Position numbers and translations under genes: made by a program. The notes under the pieces were generated by a model. That model saw nothing but the letters and a program-made list of their open reading frames with translations. It was not told the origin of the DNA and did no database searches. Below, one piece after another: positions 41,901 through 51,011 of a stretch of DNA of 64,000 bases; position 1 is the first letter of the stretch, and each line of letters begins with the position of its first letter. The DNA is from Mycteria americana (lineage: Eukaryota; Chordata; Aves; Ciconiiformes; Ciconiidae): NCBI RefSeq assembly GCF_035582795.1, contig NC_134366.1:152753519-152817518 (forward strand), given 5' to 3'.

Positions 41901-44531
41901 TTCATGTGAAAGCACTACGAGTTTTTGTTGAATCTGTTTTAAGGTAATGAGGCAGACCTGAATAGTGCATTTCTTCCTAGACTTTGTAAGAATTTACATC
42001 TAGCTTGGGTTTAACAAACTGAGGTGTGTGAATGCCAGTCTTCTGGGAAGGAGAAAACAAGGAGTAGGGCAGTGAGAATAGCTGACAGCAATAGCTCTTT
42101 TTGCCAGTTATGAAATATTTGAGGTAGATAATTGTGCATCTTGCCCCTTGGATAGTCTTTCCACCAGTGCTTTAGGAATTACAGGTACCCTGTAAGTTGC
42201 AGCAAGGCATTCCTGCTGATTCTTAGCTTGCTTTATGAGCTGCTTGTAAAAAGAGCTTACTATATCTACTATTTAAGTGGGAAATGTGAATAGTTCAGAA
42301 TAAAAAGTATTCAGGCTTTGAGTAATATAGCTTGACATCTTGAAATGTATGCTTTTTCTTTAAAACATGCCTTTAAGAATTTTGTAGTCTGAACTTTTCA
42401 GTATTAAACAGTTCAGTATTCTAACTATAAAATTTCTCTGCTTTTTTCTTCATACCTATCCAGAAGTATAGTTACTAAGTTGACTTAAGAACAGCTGTAG
42501 CTGTTCTGCAGAAGGAAGGACCTGGATTTTTTTAGAGTTGAAGGGACTTCTGCCTTAGTCAGAAAACAGAAAGGTTTTTTTTAGCCTTTTTGATAAGTTA
42601 TCATAAAGGAGACAACCAGAGGAGAAAAAGGGGAAAAAAAAAAAAATCACATTAACTTGCATTCTAGTCTGTTTCATAGCTACTACGGGCTTATTTTGAA
42701 GACAAACTTGAGTAAGGAAGAAAGCTGAACTTGATTTGAATATTGGCAAATGTTTCCACATACCTGGAAAGGAGGATTGAGTAGAGACTAGATTCTCCAC
42801 CTAGTGGCATAAGCAAAGTCTTGCAAGTAAACTAGTTTGAAAGTTCAAAACTCAGTCGGAGACTTCAGGTAACTTTGCGAATTGTGGTAAGAACTCAAGG
42901 ATTTAAAATTATTTTAAAAGCATTTAGACTTCTGTTGTGTTATTTGAAACTTGAAGAAAGAAGTTCTACTCTATTGATGCCTTATGAATTGTAGAAAGAG
43001 AAGCAGAACGTTAGCAGAATTTCTTCTTGAGCAATAGGATTCCTTCTCAAAAATGAAGTTCTGTTTTGAAAGATAAAAGAAGGCTTATTTCAGCATTTTC
43101 ATAGTTTTCTGCTTACTCTTCCTCAGGTATGGTTTGCCAGTTAACTTCCAGGCAATGCTGCTTCAGCCTAATAAGAAAACAATGAAGAAACTGAGGGAGG
43201 TTTTGTATGACTTGTACAAACACCTTGACAGCAGTGCAGCAGCTATCATTGATGTAAGTATTTTTGTAACTGCTACTCCCTTTCAATATTAGGTTTAGTC
43301 TGTTTAAACAAAAAAAAGTCTGTTGGTTTTATTAAAAAGGTACACGTCTCCATATTCTCCATCTTTCTCTCACAGTGCAGAAAATTATGTCTCATTATAA
43401 AAATGTCACTTATATTTTTGAAAAGCAGGTGGTATTTAAAGTTGCAACCAATGTATTCGACGAGCTGTCTGGTATAAAAATCTCATGTCATTTCTTCTTA
43501 ATGCATTCTTTCCTACCACCAATGGAAAGATATCTTATAGACTGCATACATATGAATATCGTCAAAGAATTCAAACAAAGTCAACTTTGATCTGAAACTA
43601 GGCTTAAGGAACTTGAACACATTTCAGAGCTTTTTTGAGCCCAGAAGGAATACCTAAATTGTCCAGAGTCTACGGTAACAGTGGCCTTAATACTGAAACA
43701 ACTTTTGTTGTTGTTGTTGCATTGCTGTCTTTGTTTTTAAGTTAACATAGTTGTCCTTCTCCGCTGAAGGAGGCTGAATCGGTGTCAAGATGGAGTCATA
43801 CTTTCCATCTGTAGAGGTCTCATTTTCATTCATGTTTAAAACTGGTTTGCTGGGAGGCTTATTCTACTATTTTGTTTTGTATTGAAAAGCAGAGCTTTTC
43901 ATAGTTAAAGATTAACTAAAGATAGACCACACAATGAGTTTAGCTGAATTTAAAAAGATTAAAAATAATCTGTCTTAATGTTATATTTAATGTTTTTCCA
44001 AAGTATTTCCAGGCCCTTTTGGGGAAAGGGGATCTGAGAGAAGTGAAAATTAAAGATGCTGAACTTCATGTAACTTCCTGGACCATTCAGCACCCTATAA
44101 CATTCTTTTCATAAACTGTGTTTGGAAGTAGTAAAGCATAATTGCAATACTTTTCCTTCCATTTAGTGGTGGTGTGTTTACTATAGCAACAGATGTGAAT
44201 TATTGATACAAAACTACTTAGATTTTGAAAAAGCACTTGTATTTAATTTTGAAAAATACTGTTACTCATTTGTCAAAGTTCTAACTTTGCTGCTTAAACA
44301 GTCACTTGAACGTGAAAGTTTAAGCTTGAAGTCTTGCCTGGCCTATTTGCTTCTAAAACATATGAATACTTAATCTACTTCTGAATAGGAGTCTGAATTG
44401 TAAGAATATAACTGTTTTCAAAACTTTATTTGCAGGCAACTATGGATATTCCAGGCTTGAACCTCAGTCAGCAGGAGTACTACCCATATGTGTACTACAA
44501 GATCGATTGTAATTTGCTGGAATTCAAGTAA
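26847..44531 (+). CDS. ATP6V1C1: V-type proton ATPase subunit C1, complete spliced CDS (12 coding exons, 382 aa)
   Basis: Subunit C of the cytosolic V1 sector bridges the peripheral EG stalks and the a subunit of Vo; its release and rebinding accompany reversible V-ATPase disassembly. Coding exons are 26847-26978, 29443-29510, 30667-30752, 31748-31842, 36908-36999, 38123-38221, 39587-39655, 41042-41134, 41223-41316, 41846-41943, 43127-43253 and 44436-44531. They total 1149 nt, giving 382 codons plus TAA, the usual vertebrate C1 length, with every junction in phase and every intron GT-AG. The protein starts [15 protein letters not shown] and ends [12 protein letters not shown], both characteristic of C1. 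By family structure the N- and C-terminal parts form the foot domain and the middle (about 160-280) the head. I saw no frameshift or premature stop. I prefer C1 over paralogue C2 because of the length, the termini and the lack of the C2 extra segment after residue 276. Confidence 0.98.
26979..29442 (+). other. ATP6V1C1: ATP6V1C1 intron 2
   Basis: About 2.5 kb of AT-rich intron. A GC-richer patch around 27800-28020 is unassigned. Confidence 0.9.
29443..29510 (+). CDS. ATP6V1C1: ATP6V1C1 exon 3: residues 45-67
   Basis: The exon lies between CCTTTTAG and GTAACA and is 68 nt long. It encodes [20 protein letters not shown] and the next two residues, ending two nucleotides into the Ser67 codon. 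This is part of the N-terminal foot segment. Confidence 0.95.
29511..30666 (+). other. ATP6V1C1: ATP6V1C1 intron 3
   Basis: About 1.2 kb; nothing recognised. Confidence 0.9.
30667..30752 (+). CDS. ATP6V1C1: ATP6V1C1 exon 4: residues 67-96
   Basis: The exon lies between TTTTTCAG and GTAAAG and is 86 nt long. It completes Ser67 and encodes [20 protein letters not shown] then QENLLANG, ending one nucleotide into the Val96 codon. The sequence is predicted helical and charged. Confidence 0.95.
30753..31747 (+). other. ATP6V1C1: ATP6V1C1 intron 4
   Basis: About 1.0 kb; nothing recognised. Confidence 0.9.
31748..31842 (+). CDS. ATP6V1C1: ATP6V1C1 exon 5: residues 96-127
   Basis: The exon lies between AATTTTAG and GTAACG and is 95 nt long, ending in phase 0. 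It encodes [20 protein letters not shown] and then [11 protein letters not shown]. The FQWDMAKYP segment is a strong family signature. Confidence 0.95.
31843..36907 (+). other. ATP6V1C1: ATP6V1C1 intron 5 (5.1 kb)
   Basis: A long AT-rich intron with no CR1 or LTR fragment noticed and no exon-like block between exons 5 and 6. Confidence 0.9.
36908..36999 (+). CDS. ATP6V1C1: ATP6V1C1 exon 6: residues 128-158
   Basis: The acceptor is a long pyrimidine tract ending CTTTAAG; the donor is GTAAGT at 37000. The exon is 92 nt, encodes [20 protein letters not shown] and then [10 protein letters not shown], and ends two nucleotides into Ala158. It follows the large 5-kb intron 5. It lies near the foot-to-head transition by analogy with known subunit C structures. 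Confidence 0.95.
37000..38122 (+). other. ATP6V1C1: ATP6V1C1 intron 6
   Basis: About 1.1 kb; a local inverted repeat TTACCAGCTGACTTGCTGGTAA at 37150 is the only visible structure. Confidence 0.85.
38123..38221 (+). CDS. ATP6V1C1: ATP6V1C1 exon 7: residues 158-191
   Basis: The exon lies between TCTCTGCAG and GTAAGT and is 99 nt long. It encodes [20 protein letters not shown] then [12 protein letters not shown], ending two nucleotides into Lys191. The following intron contains a frame-compatible candidate cassette exon. Confidence 0.95.
38222..39586 (+). other. ATP6V1C1: ATP6V1C1 intron 7
   Basis: About 1.4 kb, holding the candidate cassette exon at 39082-39225; the remainder is unassigned. 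Confidence 0.9.
39082..39225 (+). other. Candidate cassette exon in ATP6V1C1 intron 7 (144 nt)
   Basis: A pyrimidine-rich run ends GTTGAAAG at 39081, and a donor AT|GTAAGG starts at 39226. The enclosed 144 nt is a multiple of three, is more GC-rich than the intron around it and is stop-free in the frame set by exon 7. Inclusion would add 48 residues between Lys191 and Leu192 in the head domain. A second frame is also open and reads as a Ser/Pro/Gln-rich segment (for example [20 protein letters not shown]). No homology is known to me, so it may be fortuitous. Confidence 0.25.
39587..39655 (+). CDS. ATP6V1C1: ATP6V1C1 exon 8: residues 191-214
   Basis: The exon lies between TTCTCTAG and GTAAGT and is 69 nt long. 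It completes Lys191, encodes [20 protein letters not shown] and SS, and ends two nucleotides into Asn214. It belongs to the head domain. Confidence 0.95.
39656..41041 (+). other. ATP6V1C1: ATP6V1C1 intron 8
   Basis: About 1.4 kb, containing repeat copy A; otherwise nothing recognised. Confidence 0.9.
40671..40734 (+). repeat. Intronic repeat copy A (intron 8)
   Basis: About 60 bp (CTTTTTCTTTAAAACGCGCA ... AACTTTTCAGTATTAAAC) is closely matched by copy B in intron 11 at 42352-42413. I do not recognise the family. Confidence 0.7.
41042..41134 (+). CDS. ATP6V1C1: ATP6V1C1 exon 9: residues 214-245
   Basis: The exon lies between TTCTGTGTAG and GTAAGG and is 93 nt long. It encodes [20 protein letters not shown] then [10 protein letters not shown], ending two nucleotides into Lys245. 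It is separated from exon 10 by an intron of only 88 bp. Confidence 0.95.
41223..41316 (+). CDS. ATP6V1C1: ATP6V1C1 exon 10: residues 245-276
   Basis: The exon lies between CAAATGCAG and GTAAGT and is 94 nt long, ending in phase 0 after Phe276. It encodes a highly charged helix ([20 protein letters not shown], then [11 protein letters not shown]). In the C2 paralogue this boundary is, as I recall, where an optional segment of about 46 residues is inserted; I see no equivalent exon in the 529-bp intron that follows here. Confidence 0.95.
41317..41845 (+). other. ATP6V1C1: ATP6V1C1 intron 10
   Basis: 529 bp; no exon comparable to the optional segment of the C2 paralogue is visible. Confidence 0.85.
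41846..41943 (+). CDS. ATP6V1C1: ATP6V1C1 exon 11: residues 277-309
   Basis: The exon lies between CTTTCACAG and GTAATG and is 98 nt long. It encodes [20 protein letters not shown] then [12 protein letters not shown], ending two nucleotides into Arg309. This is one of the most conserved stretches of the family and returns the chain to the foot domain. Confidence 0.95.
41944..43126 (+). other. ATP6V1C1: ATP6V1C1 intron 11
   Basis: About 1.2 kb, containing repeat copy B and an A run at about 42634. Confidence 0.9.
42352..42413 (+). repeat. Intronic repeat copy B (intron 11)
   Basis: CTTTTTCTTTAAAACATGCC ... TTTTGTAGTCTGAACTTTTC, then AGTATTAAACAG, is in the same order as copy A with about 85 percent identity by eye. 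Flanks differ. Confidence 0.7.
43127..43253 (+). CDS. ATP6V1C1: ATP6V1C1 exon 12: residues 309-351
   Basis: The exon lies between CTTCCTCAG and GTAAGT and is 127 nt long, ending in phase 0. It completes Arg309 and encodes [36 protein letters not shown] and AAAIID. The YGLPVNFQ motif is conserved in subunit C. Confidence 0.95.
43254..44435 (+). other. ATP6V1C1: ATP6V1C1 intron 12
   Basis: About 1.2 kb, with a short GTT microsatellite near 43707. A 71-codon ORF at 43375 lacks splice context. Confidence 0.9.
44436..44531 (+). CDS. ATP6V1C1: ATP6V1C1 exon 13: residues 352-382 and stop
   Basis: The acceptor is TTTGCAG at 44435. The coding part is 96 nt, encoding [20 protein letters not shown] then [11 protein letters not shown] and TAA at 44529-44531. 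The exon continues into the 3' UTR. Confidence 0.95.
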   Translation, partial: ATMDIPGLNLSQQEYYPYVYYKIDCNLLEFK

Positions 44532-45055
44532 AAGTTCCCTAACATGACAATCCTCTCAGTGTTGATGTAAACAAACAGAAGTGAGGTTGAAGTACAGTAA
44601 TACTTTTAACACTCTACTAATCATATGCTTGCTTCTTATGTTAGGTGAATTTAACACACAGTGGTCCATCTCTAGACAGTTTCTTTTTAAAGAACAGTGT
44701 AGGTAATCTGCTTTTAATCAATTATGTCTGTAAATGTATATTGAGAGAATTGAAGTATTTATAAACAGAGTGATTTATTTAAGGAAAAGCTCATTCCTCT
44801 TTCATATAGTGGTCTGTGTTAATTCCATTTACCATTGTTTATAAAAAAAAAAAAACCTTGTTTACAGAAGAATAGTGTAAATGTTCATGGCCATTTTGTT
44901 CATTTGATTTAGTAGATACAATTGTGTTAACGTTGTTGAACTGTGATGTAAAGTATGTAAAATTGGTATGAAATTGTGCTTTATGAATGGTTTAAAATTA
45001 CAATTGAAGCACTGTAAACACAGGAAAAAATAAACATACCTGTGCAAATATGTCG
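44532..45055 (+). other. ATP6V1C1: ATP6V1C1 3' UTR (proximal form)
   Basis: This AT-rich sequence follows the stop codon directly and runs to a consensus AATAAA at 45029. It contains a 13-A run near 44845. No further AATAAA was seen on this strand before about 48.39 kb, so the transcript probably ends near 45055 unless a variant signal is used. Confidence 0.6.
45029..45034 (+). terminator. Polyadenylation signal AATAAA of ATP6V1C1
   Basis: A consensus AATAAA lies about 500 nt after the stop codon and is followed within 40 nt by TG- and T-rich sequence (CTGTGCAAATATGTCGCTTT), the expected arrangement for cleavage near 45050. Confidence 0.6.
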
Positions 45056-46539
45056 CTTTCTTGTACCACATATAACTGTAGATACCTGTGTATAAACTGA
45101 AGCAATGTATTGAGTCTTAAAACCAATGCTGCATCCTGCATGCAGTGGTACAGAAATGCAATTGACTTCAGCACAAATACTTTGAAGGGATGCAGATATT
45201 TCTTTGCTTTGTGCAGAAATGCTCAAGTATGTTGTTTGGCCACCAAACCTATGTATGAATGTTTTTCATGTTTATATCTTTGTGACTCTGAAGAAATGAG
45301 ACAACTATTGGGAAGATGGGAGTAACCTGGGATGCTAACAAGCTAGGCTGATCTGGGATTTTTTTGATAACTCTTTGTTCTTTTCAATCAGTTAAAGCTT
45401 GGGACTACTTCATGGCTTTGAATACTGTACTATTAGATGCTCACTTTTTTTTTTTTTGGAAGCTTCCTTTCTACCATAAAGGGAATATGACAGCTTCCTT
45501 TTAATGTGTATAGAGAGGGGTTGTTTATTTCAGTAGCAGTTATCACAGCTATTACAAGTATTCTACATATTTCAGTCGCTAAATAGGTGGTAAAAACTGC
45601 AGTACCTTTTAAAACTGACTTGAATTAAGACTGGGGCTGGAGAAGCACTGATTTGTCAAAATTAGTATTTGAAGTGCTGTAACCAATGGATTTTTTTTCT
45701 AATTTGGTCCCTAACTGAAAATACCAGTACTGTGAATCTAAGCAGTATAGAGCTTTCAGCTACAGACTCGCTAAATGTGAACCAGAAACACTTTTGAGGA
45801 ATTTGCTATCTTTGATAAGCCAACATTGAGATCTCTGATTATTAAAAGAGAAGGCTAGCTTTTGGGCGCAAGAGTTGCATCTAGCTACTGATAATGAAAT
45901 GGGGTTTGAAGTCTGTAAAAAATATTTACTGTGTAAAATTATATTTGCTTTTCTTACTGTTTTCATAGGTAAAAGGGGAAAGAGTGAGATCAAGTGTGCA
46001 GTTGTGCTCACACTCCCATGCTGTCTCTCACTTCTTTACAGAAGGTAACGGCCACTTACTGTGTTGACCAGGTTGTCAAAGTGTGTGAGCAAGTGGAAGG
46101 GGTTTCCGGTTTATCACCCAGCTCCACCCCTTCCACTGGCTTTTGTTATTACTATGTACAAAGATAGTCATCTTCGTTCTGAGCCCACTGTAACTGAGAT
46201 AAATTACTTAGGGGTAAAGAGGGGGGTTTTTTGGTCCACTGGAAGCATTTAATCCTGCTTTCCTGATCACAGAAGGAATCGGGCTAAACTGTTGTCTCTG
46301 TTCTTCATCTTAGTTCTCTTTTGATTTTGTTTTCAAAGCCTTCCTACAAACAAGTGCAGTGTAAAGGCTTAGGATTCCAGTAAGTACTGTACAAACTGCT
46401 TTGCTCTATACTTCGCCCTGTTCAAGGTACCGAATACCTGCTAAATCAGCACTAGATTCTTCTCAATGAATGGAAGCAAGAGGCAGCTGGGCAATAGAAT
46501 GACAACACCCCCCAAGGTGAGGGAAGCAGTCAATATGCT
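45056..46539. other. Downstream flank of ATP6V1C1, nothing recognised
   Basis: AT-rich DNA that could include an extended 3' UTR if the 45029 signal is bypassed, but no second AATAAA was seen here. Confidence 0.5.
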
Positions 46540-47110
46540 GAAAGATGGGTTTGCTGCTCAGAGGGATGTGGATATGCTGGAGAAGTAGGCTGACAGGCGC
46601 TGCATGAACTTCAGCAAAGAGAATAGCGAAGTCCAGCGCTTGGGGAGGAATAATGCTTATACACCAGTACAGGCTGGAGGCTGACTAGCCAGGAAGCAGC
46701 TCTGCAGAAAAGGACCTGGGACTGCTTATGGAAAACAAGTTACACTTGTGGCAAAGGCCAACCATCTCCTGGTTGTTAGTAGTAGAGTAGCCATCCTTCC
46801 CTCATATTTGGCACTTGTGAGGTCACGTCTGGGCTCTGTAGTACAAGAAATGGAGTACCACAATGGAGGAAGTCTGGTGGAGGCTACCCAAGGTTGTTGT
46901 GGGCCTGGAGCATGTGCCACCATGATATCCTGGGAGAATTGTGTCTCTTCATACTGGGGAAGAGACGGAGAGAAAGCGAGGACAGATGTTACTGATATTT
47001 ACAACTACCTGAACAGAGGATACAGAGAAGATGGAGCCTTCTGATGTGCCTGAGCACTTTTCAGAGGTACATGGTAATCAGATGAGAGGCAGAGGACACA
47101 AGTTTGAATA
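46540..47110 (+). mobile_element. CR1 LINE ORF2 C-terminal to 3' UTR fragment
   Basis: It shows degraded CR1 sequence: CTGGAGAAGTAGGCTGACAG, GAAAAGGACCTGGGACTGCT, GTGAGGTCACGTCTGGGCTC, CTACCTGAACAGAGG and GATGGAGCCTTCTGATGTGC. Stops interrupt the reading frame. It overlaps in consensus with the CR1 piece at 48.7 kb, so the two are separate insertions. Confidence 0.8.
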
Positions 47111-47127
47111 TGGCAAGTTCTTATTAG

Positions 47128-47760
47128 AGGTCATGGTGGGTTGACCTTGGCTGGCTGCCAGATACCCACACAGCTACCCTTATTCAATCGGATGGTGGAG
47201 AATACAAGGTGAAAAAGCTTATGGGTTGAGGTAAAGACAGGGAGGTTGCTTACTAATTACTGTCAGGCAAAACAGATTTGACTTGAGGAAAATTTAGTTT
47301 ATTGCCAATTAAAATAGATTTGGATGGTGAGAAGCAGACAAAAAATAAAACACCTTCTCCCCCTTCTTTTTTCCAAGGCTTAACTTCACTCCTTTATTCC
47401 TAACCTCCTTCCTTCTGCCCAGTGGCACAGAGGATAGGGAATGGGGGGTTACAGTCAGTTCATAACAGTTCCTCTCTGCTTCACTTTCTTCCTCACACTT
47501 TTCCCTTGCTCCTTGCACATGCTCCTTGCGTGGCTCCTTGCACAGGCTGCAGTCCTTCAGGATAAACCTAGTCTAGCATGGGTCCTCTGTGGGCCACATT
47601 TCTTTCAGGGCATGTCCACCTGCTCTGATTTGGGTCCTTCAGAGGCTACAGTGTAGATATCTGCTCCGACACGGACCTCTCCATGGGCTGCAGGACAATA
47701 CCTGCTCCATTATGGTCCACTCTATGGGCTGCAGGGAAATACCTGCACTGCATTTCCTTT
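47128..47760 (-). mobile_element. Probable ERV LTR-type repeat, minus orientation
   Basis: GGTGGGTTGACCTTGGCTGG, ATGGGTTGAGGTAAAGACAG and TTTAGTTTATTGCCAATTAA belong to a repeat I recall as common in bird genomes; on the minus strand it carries AATAAA (47303-47298) and ends in CAACCCACCATG. Its other part has imperfect tandem units of about 41 bp around CATGGGCTGCAGG (47661-47741). The LTR identity is from memory and needs a repeat-library check. Confidence 0.5.
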
Positions 47761-48689
47761 CAGTGATGGATCTAGACTGGAGTTATCTGTGGCTTACAGA
47801 CTCAGAATTGCTGTATACAAGGAAGGGAAGATTATAGAGTATTAAATGTTAGTGACCAGCCATGGAATAGCTGATGTCTGATACCATTGGGCTTTCCTAG
47901 TGGTGAAGAGAGGTACTTTGGATACAGGGGGTGGGAGTTAGTCTGTGTTAGCTTTGATTTGTAGGGAAAGGCTAGAATCAAACCCACCTCTTTTTACAGT
48001 TTATTGTATTTCTATGGTTTTCAAAAGATTTCTGGCAAATGGAACAGGGTTTGAACTGTGGAGAAATGGAAAACTTTCATTCTGTTTCTGAGAAGCATGC
48101 CAGGTCTAAGTTAGAAAGTCATTTGTGGAAGAAATGAAGAACATAGTCTGCTCTGGAATGTGAGGAGTATGGGAATTTTATTTTTATTATAATAAGTAAT
48201 AACAGCTGATTTATGTCCTAATAGGAAAAGCAGGCATAACTGGATTGTCACAATTTACGTGTCTGTAGTAAAAATCTGAGAAGGGGAGACAGCTGCTGCA
48301 CAGCAGAAGTATCTAAAATGGGAAGGTACTAATATTTTAGTAAATTTAAATAGATCTTGAAGTGCTGATGGATACCATTTGAAAACTGACAAATAAAACT
48401 TAGTAATGAAATTGTGTGAGAAAGCAATACCTGGACTGAGTTTCAGGATCACCAGGACTGGAGAGAAGGAGGAGTGGAGAACTGGGCAGAAGAAGAGAAA
48501 ATGTGGTAGCTAGGAGCTTGTAGAAGGGGCAGCCAAGCAGAAGCAGAAAAGAGCTAGTAACTCTCATTAATAAGCAGGAAGGGGTATGGTGGGGTGTCAC
48601 CATAGCTGAGGTCAGAGCAGGAGAGAATTTCAGTGAACTTGAGGAAAATGAACCACAACCGAACTTGTTGGAAGAAAACAAACATCACT
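47761..48689. other. Intergenic between LTR-type repeat and CR1 fossil
   Basis: Unassigned; an AATAAA at about 48391 has no associated gene. Confidence 0.5.
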
Positions 48690-49510
48690 CTATCTTGAAG
48701 AAGGGCAAGAAGAGGATCTGGGGAGCTACTGCCTGGTCAGCCTGGATCCCCTGGAAGCTGATGGAGCAAACTGCGTTAAGGACAGGAAGGTGATTAAGGG
48801 TAGTCAGTGTGGATTTGTGCCTTACCAGCCTGATAGCCTTCTACAATGAGATGACTAGCTCAATGGATGAGAGGAGAGCAGTGGATGTTGTTTATCTTCA
48901 GTGACTTCTTGACACTGTCTTCCATAGCATCCTCATTGATGAACTGATGAAGTACAGACTAGGTAAGTGGACAGTGAGGTGGACTGAAAACCAGGTGAAG
49001 TGAGGGGCTCAAAGGCTTGTAATCAGTGGCCTGAAGCCCACCCAGATGGCAGTTACTAGTGGTGTACCCCAGGGGTCAATACTGGGGCCAATATTGTTTA
49101 GCATTTTTATTAATGACCTGGATGATGGGACAGAGTGCACCCTCACCAAGTTTGCTGGTGATACAAAACTGGGAGGAGTGGCTCATACACCAGATGGTCC
49201 CATTCAGAGGGCCCTTGATACACTGGAGAAATGGGCTGATAGGAACCTCATGAAGTTCAACAGAGGGAAATGTGAAGTCCTGCATCTGGGGAAGAATAAC
49301 CCCAGGTACCAGTACAGACTGGTGGCCAACTGGCTGGGAAGCCGTTTTGCAGTAAAAGGACCCAGGGCTCCTTTTGGAAAAGAAGTTGAGCATGAGGCAG
49401 CAATGTGCCCTTGCAGTGGAGAAGGCCAACAACATGCCTTCGGAAGAGCATTGCCAATGGGTCGAGAAGGGTGATTAGTACCCTCAACTCAGCACTGATG
49501 AGACCACATC
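48690..49510 (+). pseudogene. CR1 LINE ORF2 reverse-transcriptase fossil
   Basis: Plus-strand translation shows SGVPQGSILGPILFSIFIND, then a damaged active-site box FAGDT where CR1 normally has FADDT (49151-49165), and LMKFNRGKCEVLHLG. Upstream the region corresponding to the first catalytic Asp is broken by stops (CTTCAGTGACTTCTTGACAC). It cannot encode a working enzyme. It ends abruptly at 49510 where an oppositely oriented CR1 begins. Confidence 0.88.
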
Positions 49511-49870
49511 ACAGAATGACAGTAGTTGAGGTTGGCAGGCACCACTGAAGATCATTTAGTCCACTCCCCACCCCCACCCCCCCCCGCTCAAGCAAGGTCA
49601 GCTAGAACAGATTGCTCAGGACTGTGTCCACTAAGGTGTTGAAAATCTCCAAGACCAGAGACTCCACAACCTCTCTGGGCAACCTTCTCGGGCGTTCAGA
49701 CACCCATGCAGTAAAACTGTTTTCTTATGTTTAGACACAGTATGCTGTGTCTCAGTTTGTGCCCATTGGGCACCACTGAGAAGAGTCAGGCTCCCTCTTC
49801 TTTACACCCTCCCATCAGTTATTCATAAACATTGATAAGATGCTCCTGAGACTTCTTAATTTCTTGGGTA
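49511..49870 (-). mobile_element. CR1 LINE 3'-end fragment, inserted tail-on into another CR1
   Basis: It begins ACAGAATGACAGTAGTTGAG and contains GACTCCACAACCTCTCTGGG, CAGTTTGTGCCCATTGGGCA and TAAACATTGATAAGATGCTC, matching a CR1 subfamily in reverse complement. A C-rich stretch at 49560-49590 interrupts it. Its 3' end directly meets the plus-strand CR1 at 49510. Confidence 0.8.
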
Positions 49871-51005
49871 GAGGGTGGTGAGTGCTCCTGCAGTATTCAA
49901 GCACTTGCTTCTGGGGCTGCTTTTGTTTTGAGGAATATAGCTGTTAAGCATGGCAAGCCACAGTGATCAGCAGATGCGAGAGCTTTGTTGGTTTGGTTTG
50001 TTGTTTTGTTTTGTGGGGGTTTTTTTTAATATAATAGCATTTTGAAACGCTCAGCTTTTAAACCTCTGTATTAGTTTACTTTTCATAAAGATATTAATGA
50101 TTTTGAAAGCTTTCTGGAAGATAAATGCATCTATGTTCTGCTGAACTATTAGATATAGAAAAACATTGTGTGCAGTGACTGATCCCTGAGCAGCAAGTGT
50201 TTAGAAGGTAACTTCTTCCCAGATACCTTTGAATGTGAATTTGGGTTTTTTGGCAGAATTCCCACTGCAGAAGGGATGTTTGAATTCTGCTCCATTGCTT
50301 ATGTCAACAAATGCAGTGTTTGTCTTCCGCCCAACTGGGACTGGAGTCTTAGAGTGAAAGACTCTAATATTTGCTAGCAGCTTAGTATTTGTCTCCAGGC
50401 AGACAGTGTATAGTTTATCTTACACTGACTTAAATATCTTTAAGAGCACAGTATGTGAGGTGAGTCATAAGCAAATGGCATCACCCTTCATTTAGTGGGG
50501 ATGGGATCCCTGCCTGGGATCTTTTAATGTTGCTTTGGTATAAACAAATGAACTCCATCACTTTCTGTACTATGGCATTAACTGCAAGGATCATGGCTAG
50601 AGTAAATCATGAAGACTACTTCTGACAAAGGTCTGGGTTTTGTGTATGACCAAGAAGCTCACATTTTGTAGGGTCAGGGGAAATACAAGTGTAATATTTG
50701 AATTCCTGCGACTTCATTGAACTGAATGTGTTTTTCCTGAGGTTCATTTGAGTCCATAAGCAGATTATTGCAATGTTACATTTCCCTGAGGCTTTGGGGC
50801 TAGATGGTGGTGCTGGTGGGACCTGAGAAGCTGTGGCTATGTGGATGCTTTTGGAGAGCCCTGCATTGGACAGAGCCAACAGGGAAAGCTAAGTTAAGCA
50901 AAAGTATATGTTGGAGAGTTAGCTTTGAATAGACAACTGCACTTCTACGTTAAAGAGTTCTAAAAAGAAGTGTAAGCATGCACAATGTCATAGGGCTGTT
51001 TGCTA
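49871..51005. other. Intergenic, nothing recognised
   Basis: It has a GTTTTGTTTTG low-complexity patch near 50000 and is the region downstream of the minus-strand 115-aa ORF. Confidence 0.5.
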
Positions 51006-51011
51006 TTTATT
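51006..51011 (-). terminator. AATAAA polyadenylation hexamer overlapping the stop of the 115-aa ORF
   Basis: Read on the minus strand the sequence is GGCCAATAAATAGC. The TAA of the hexamer is also the in-frame stop codon, which would give a transcript with almost no 3' UTR. A chance hexamer is possible in AT-rich DNA. Confidence 0.35.

Noticed and set aside
43375-43590. 71-codon ORF in intron 12
   Set aside because: No flanking splice sites that keep the ATP6V1C1 frame and no family resemblance.
46748-47044. 98-codon plus ORF as a host gene
   Set aside because: It lies entirely inside a degraded CR1 fragment and reads out of the CR1 frame.
49046-49474. A live reverse-transcriptase gene
   Set aside because: It is a truncated CR1 remnant with upstream stops and a changed active-site residue.
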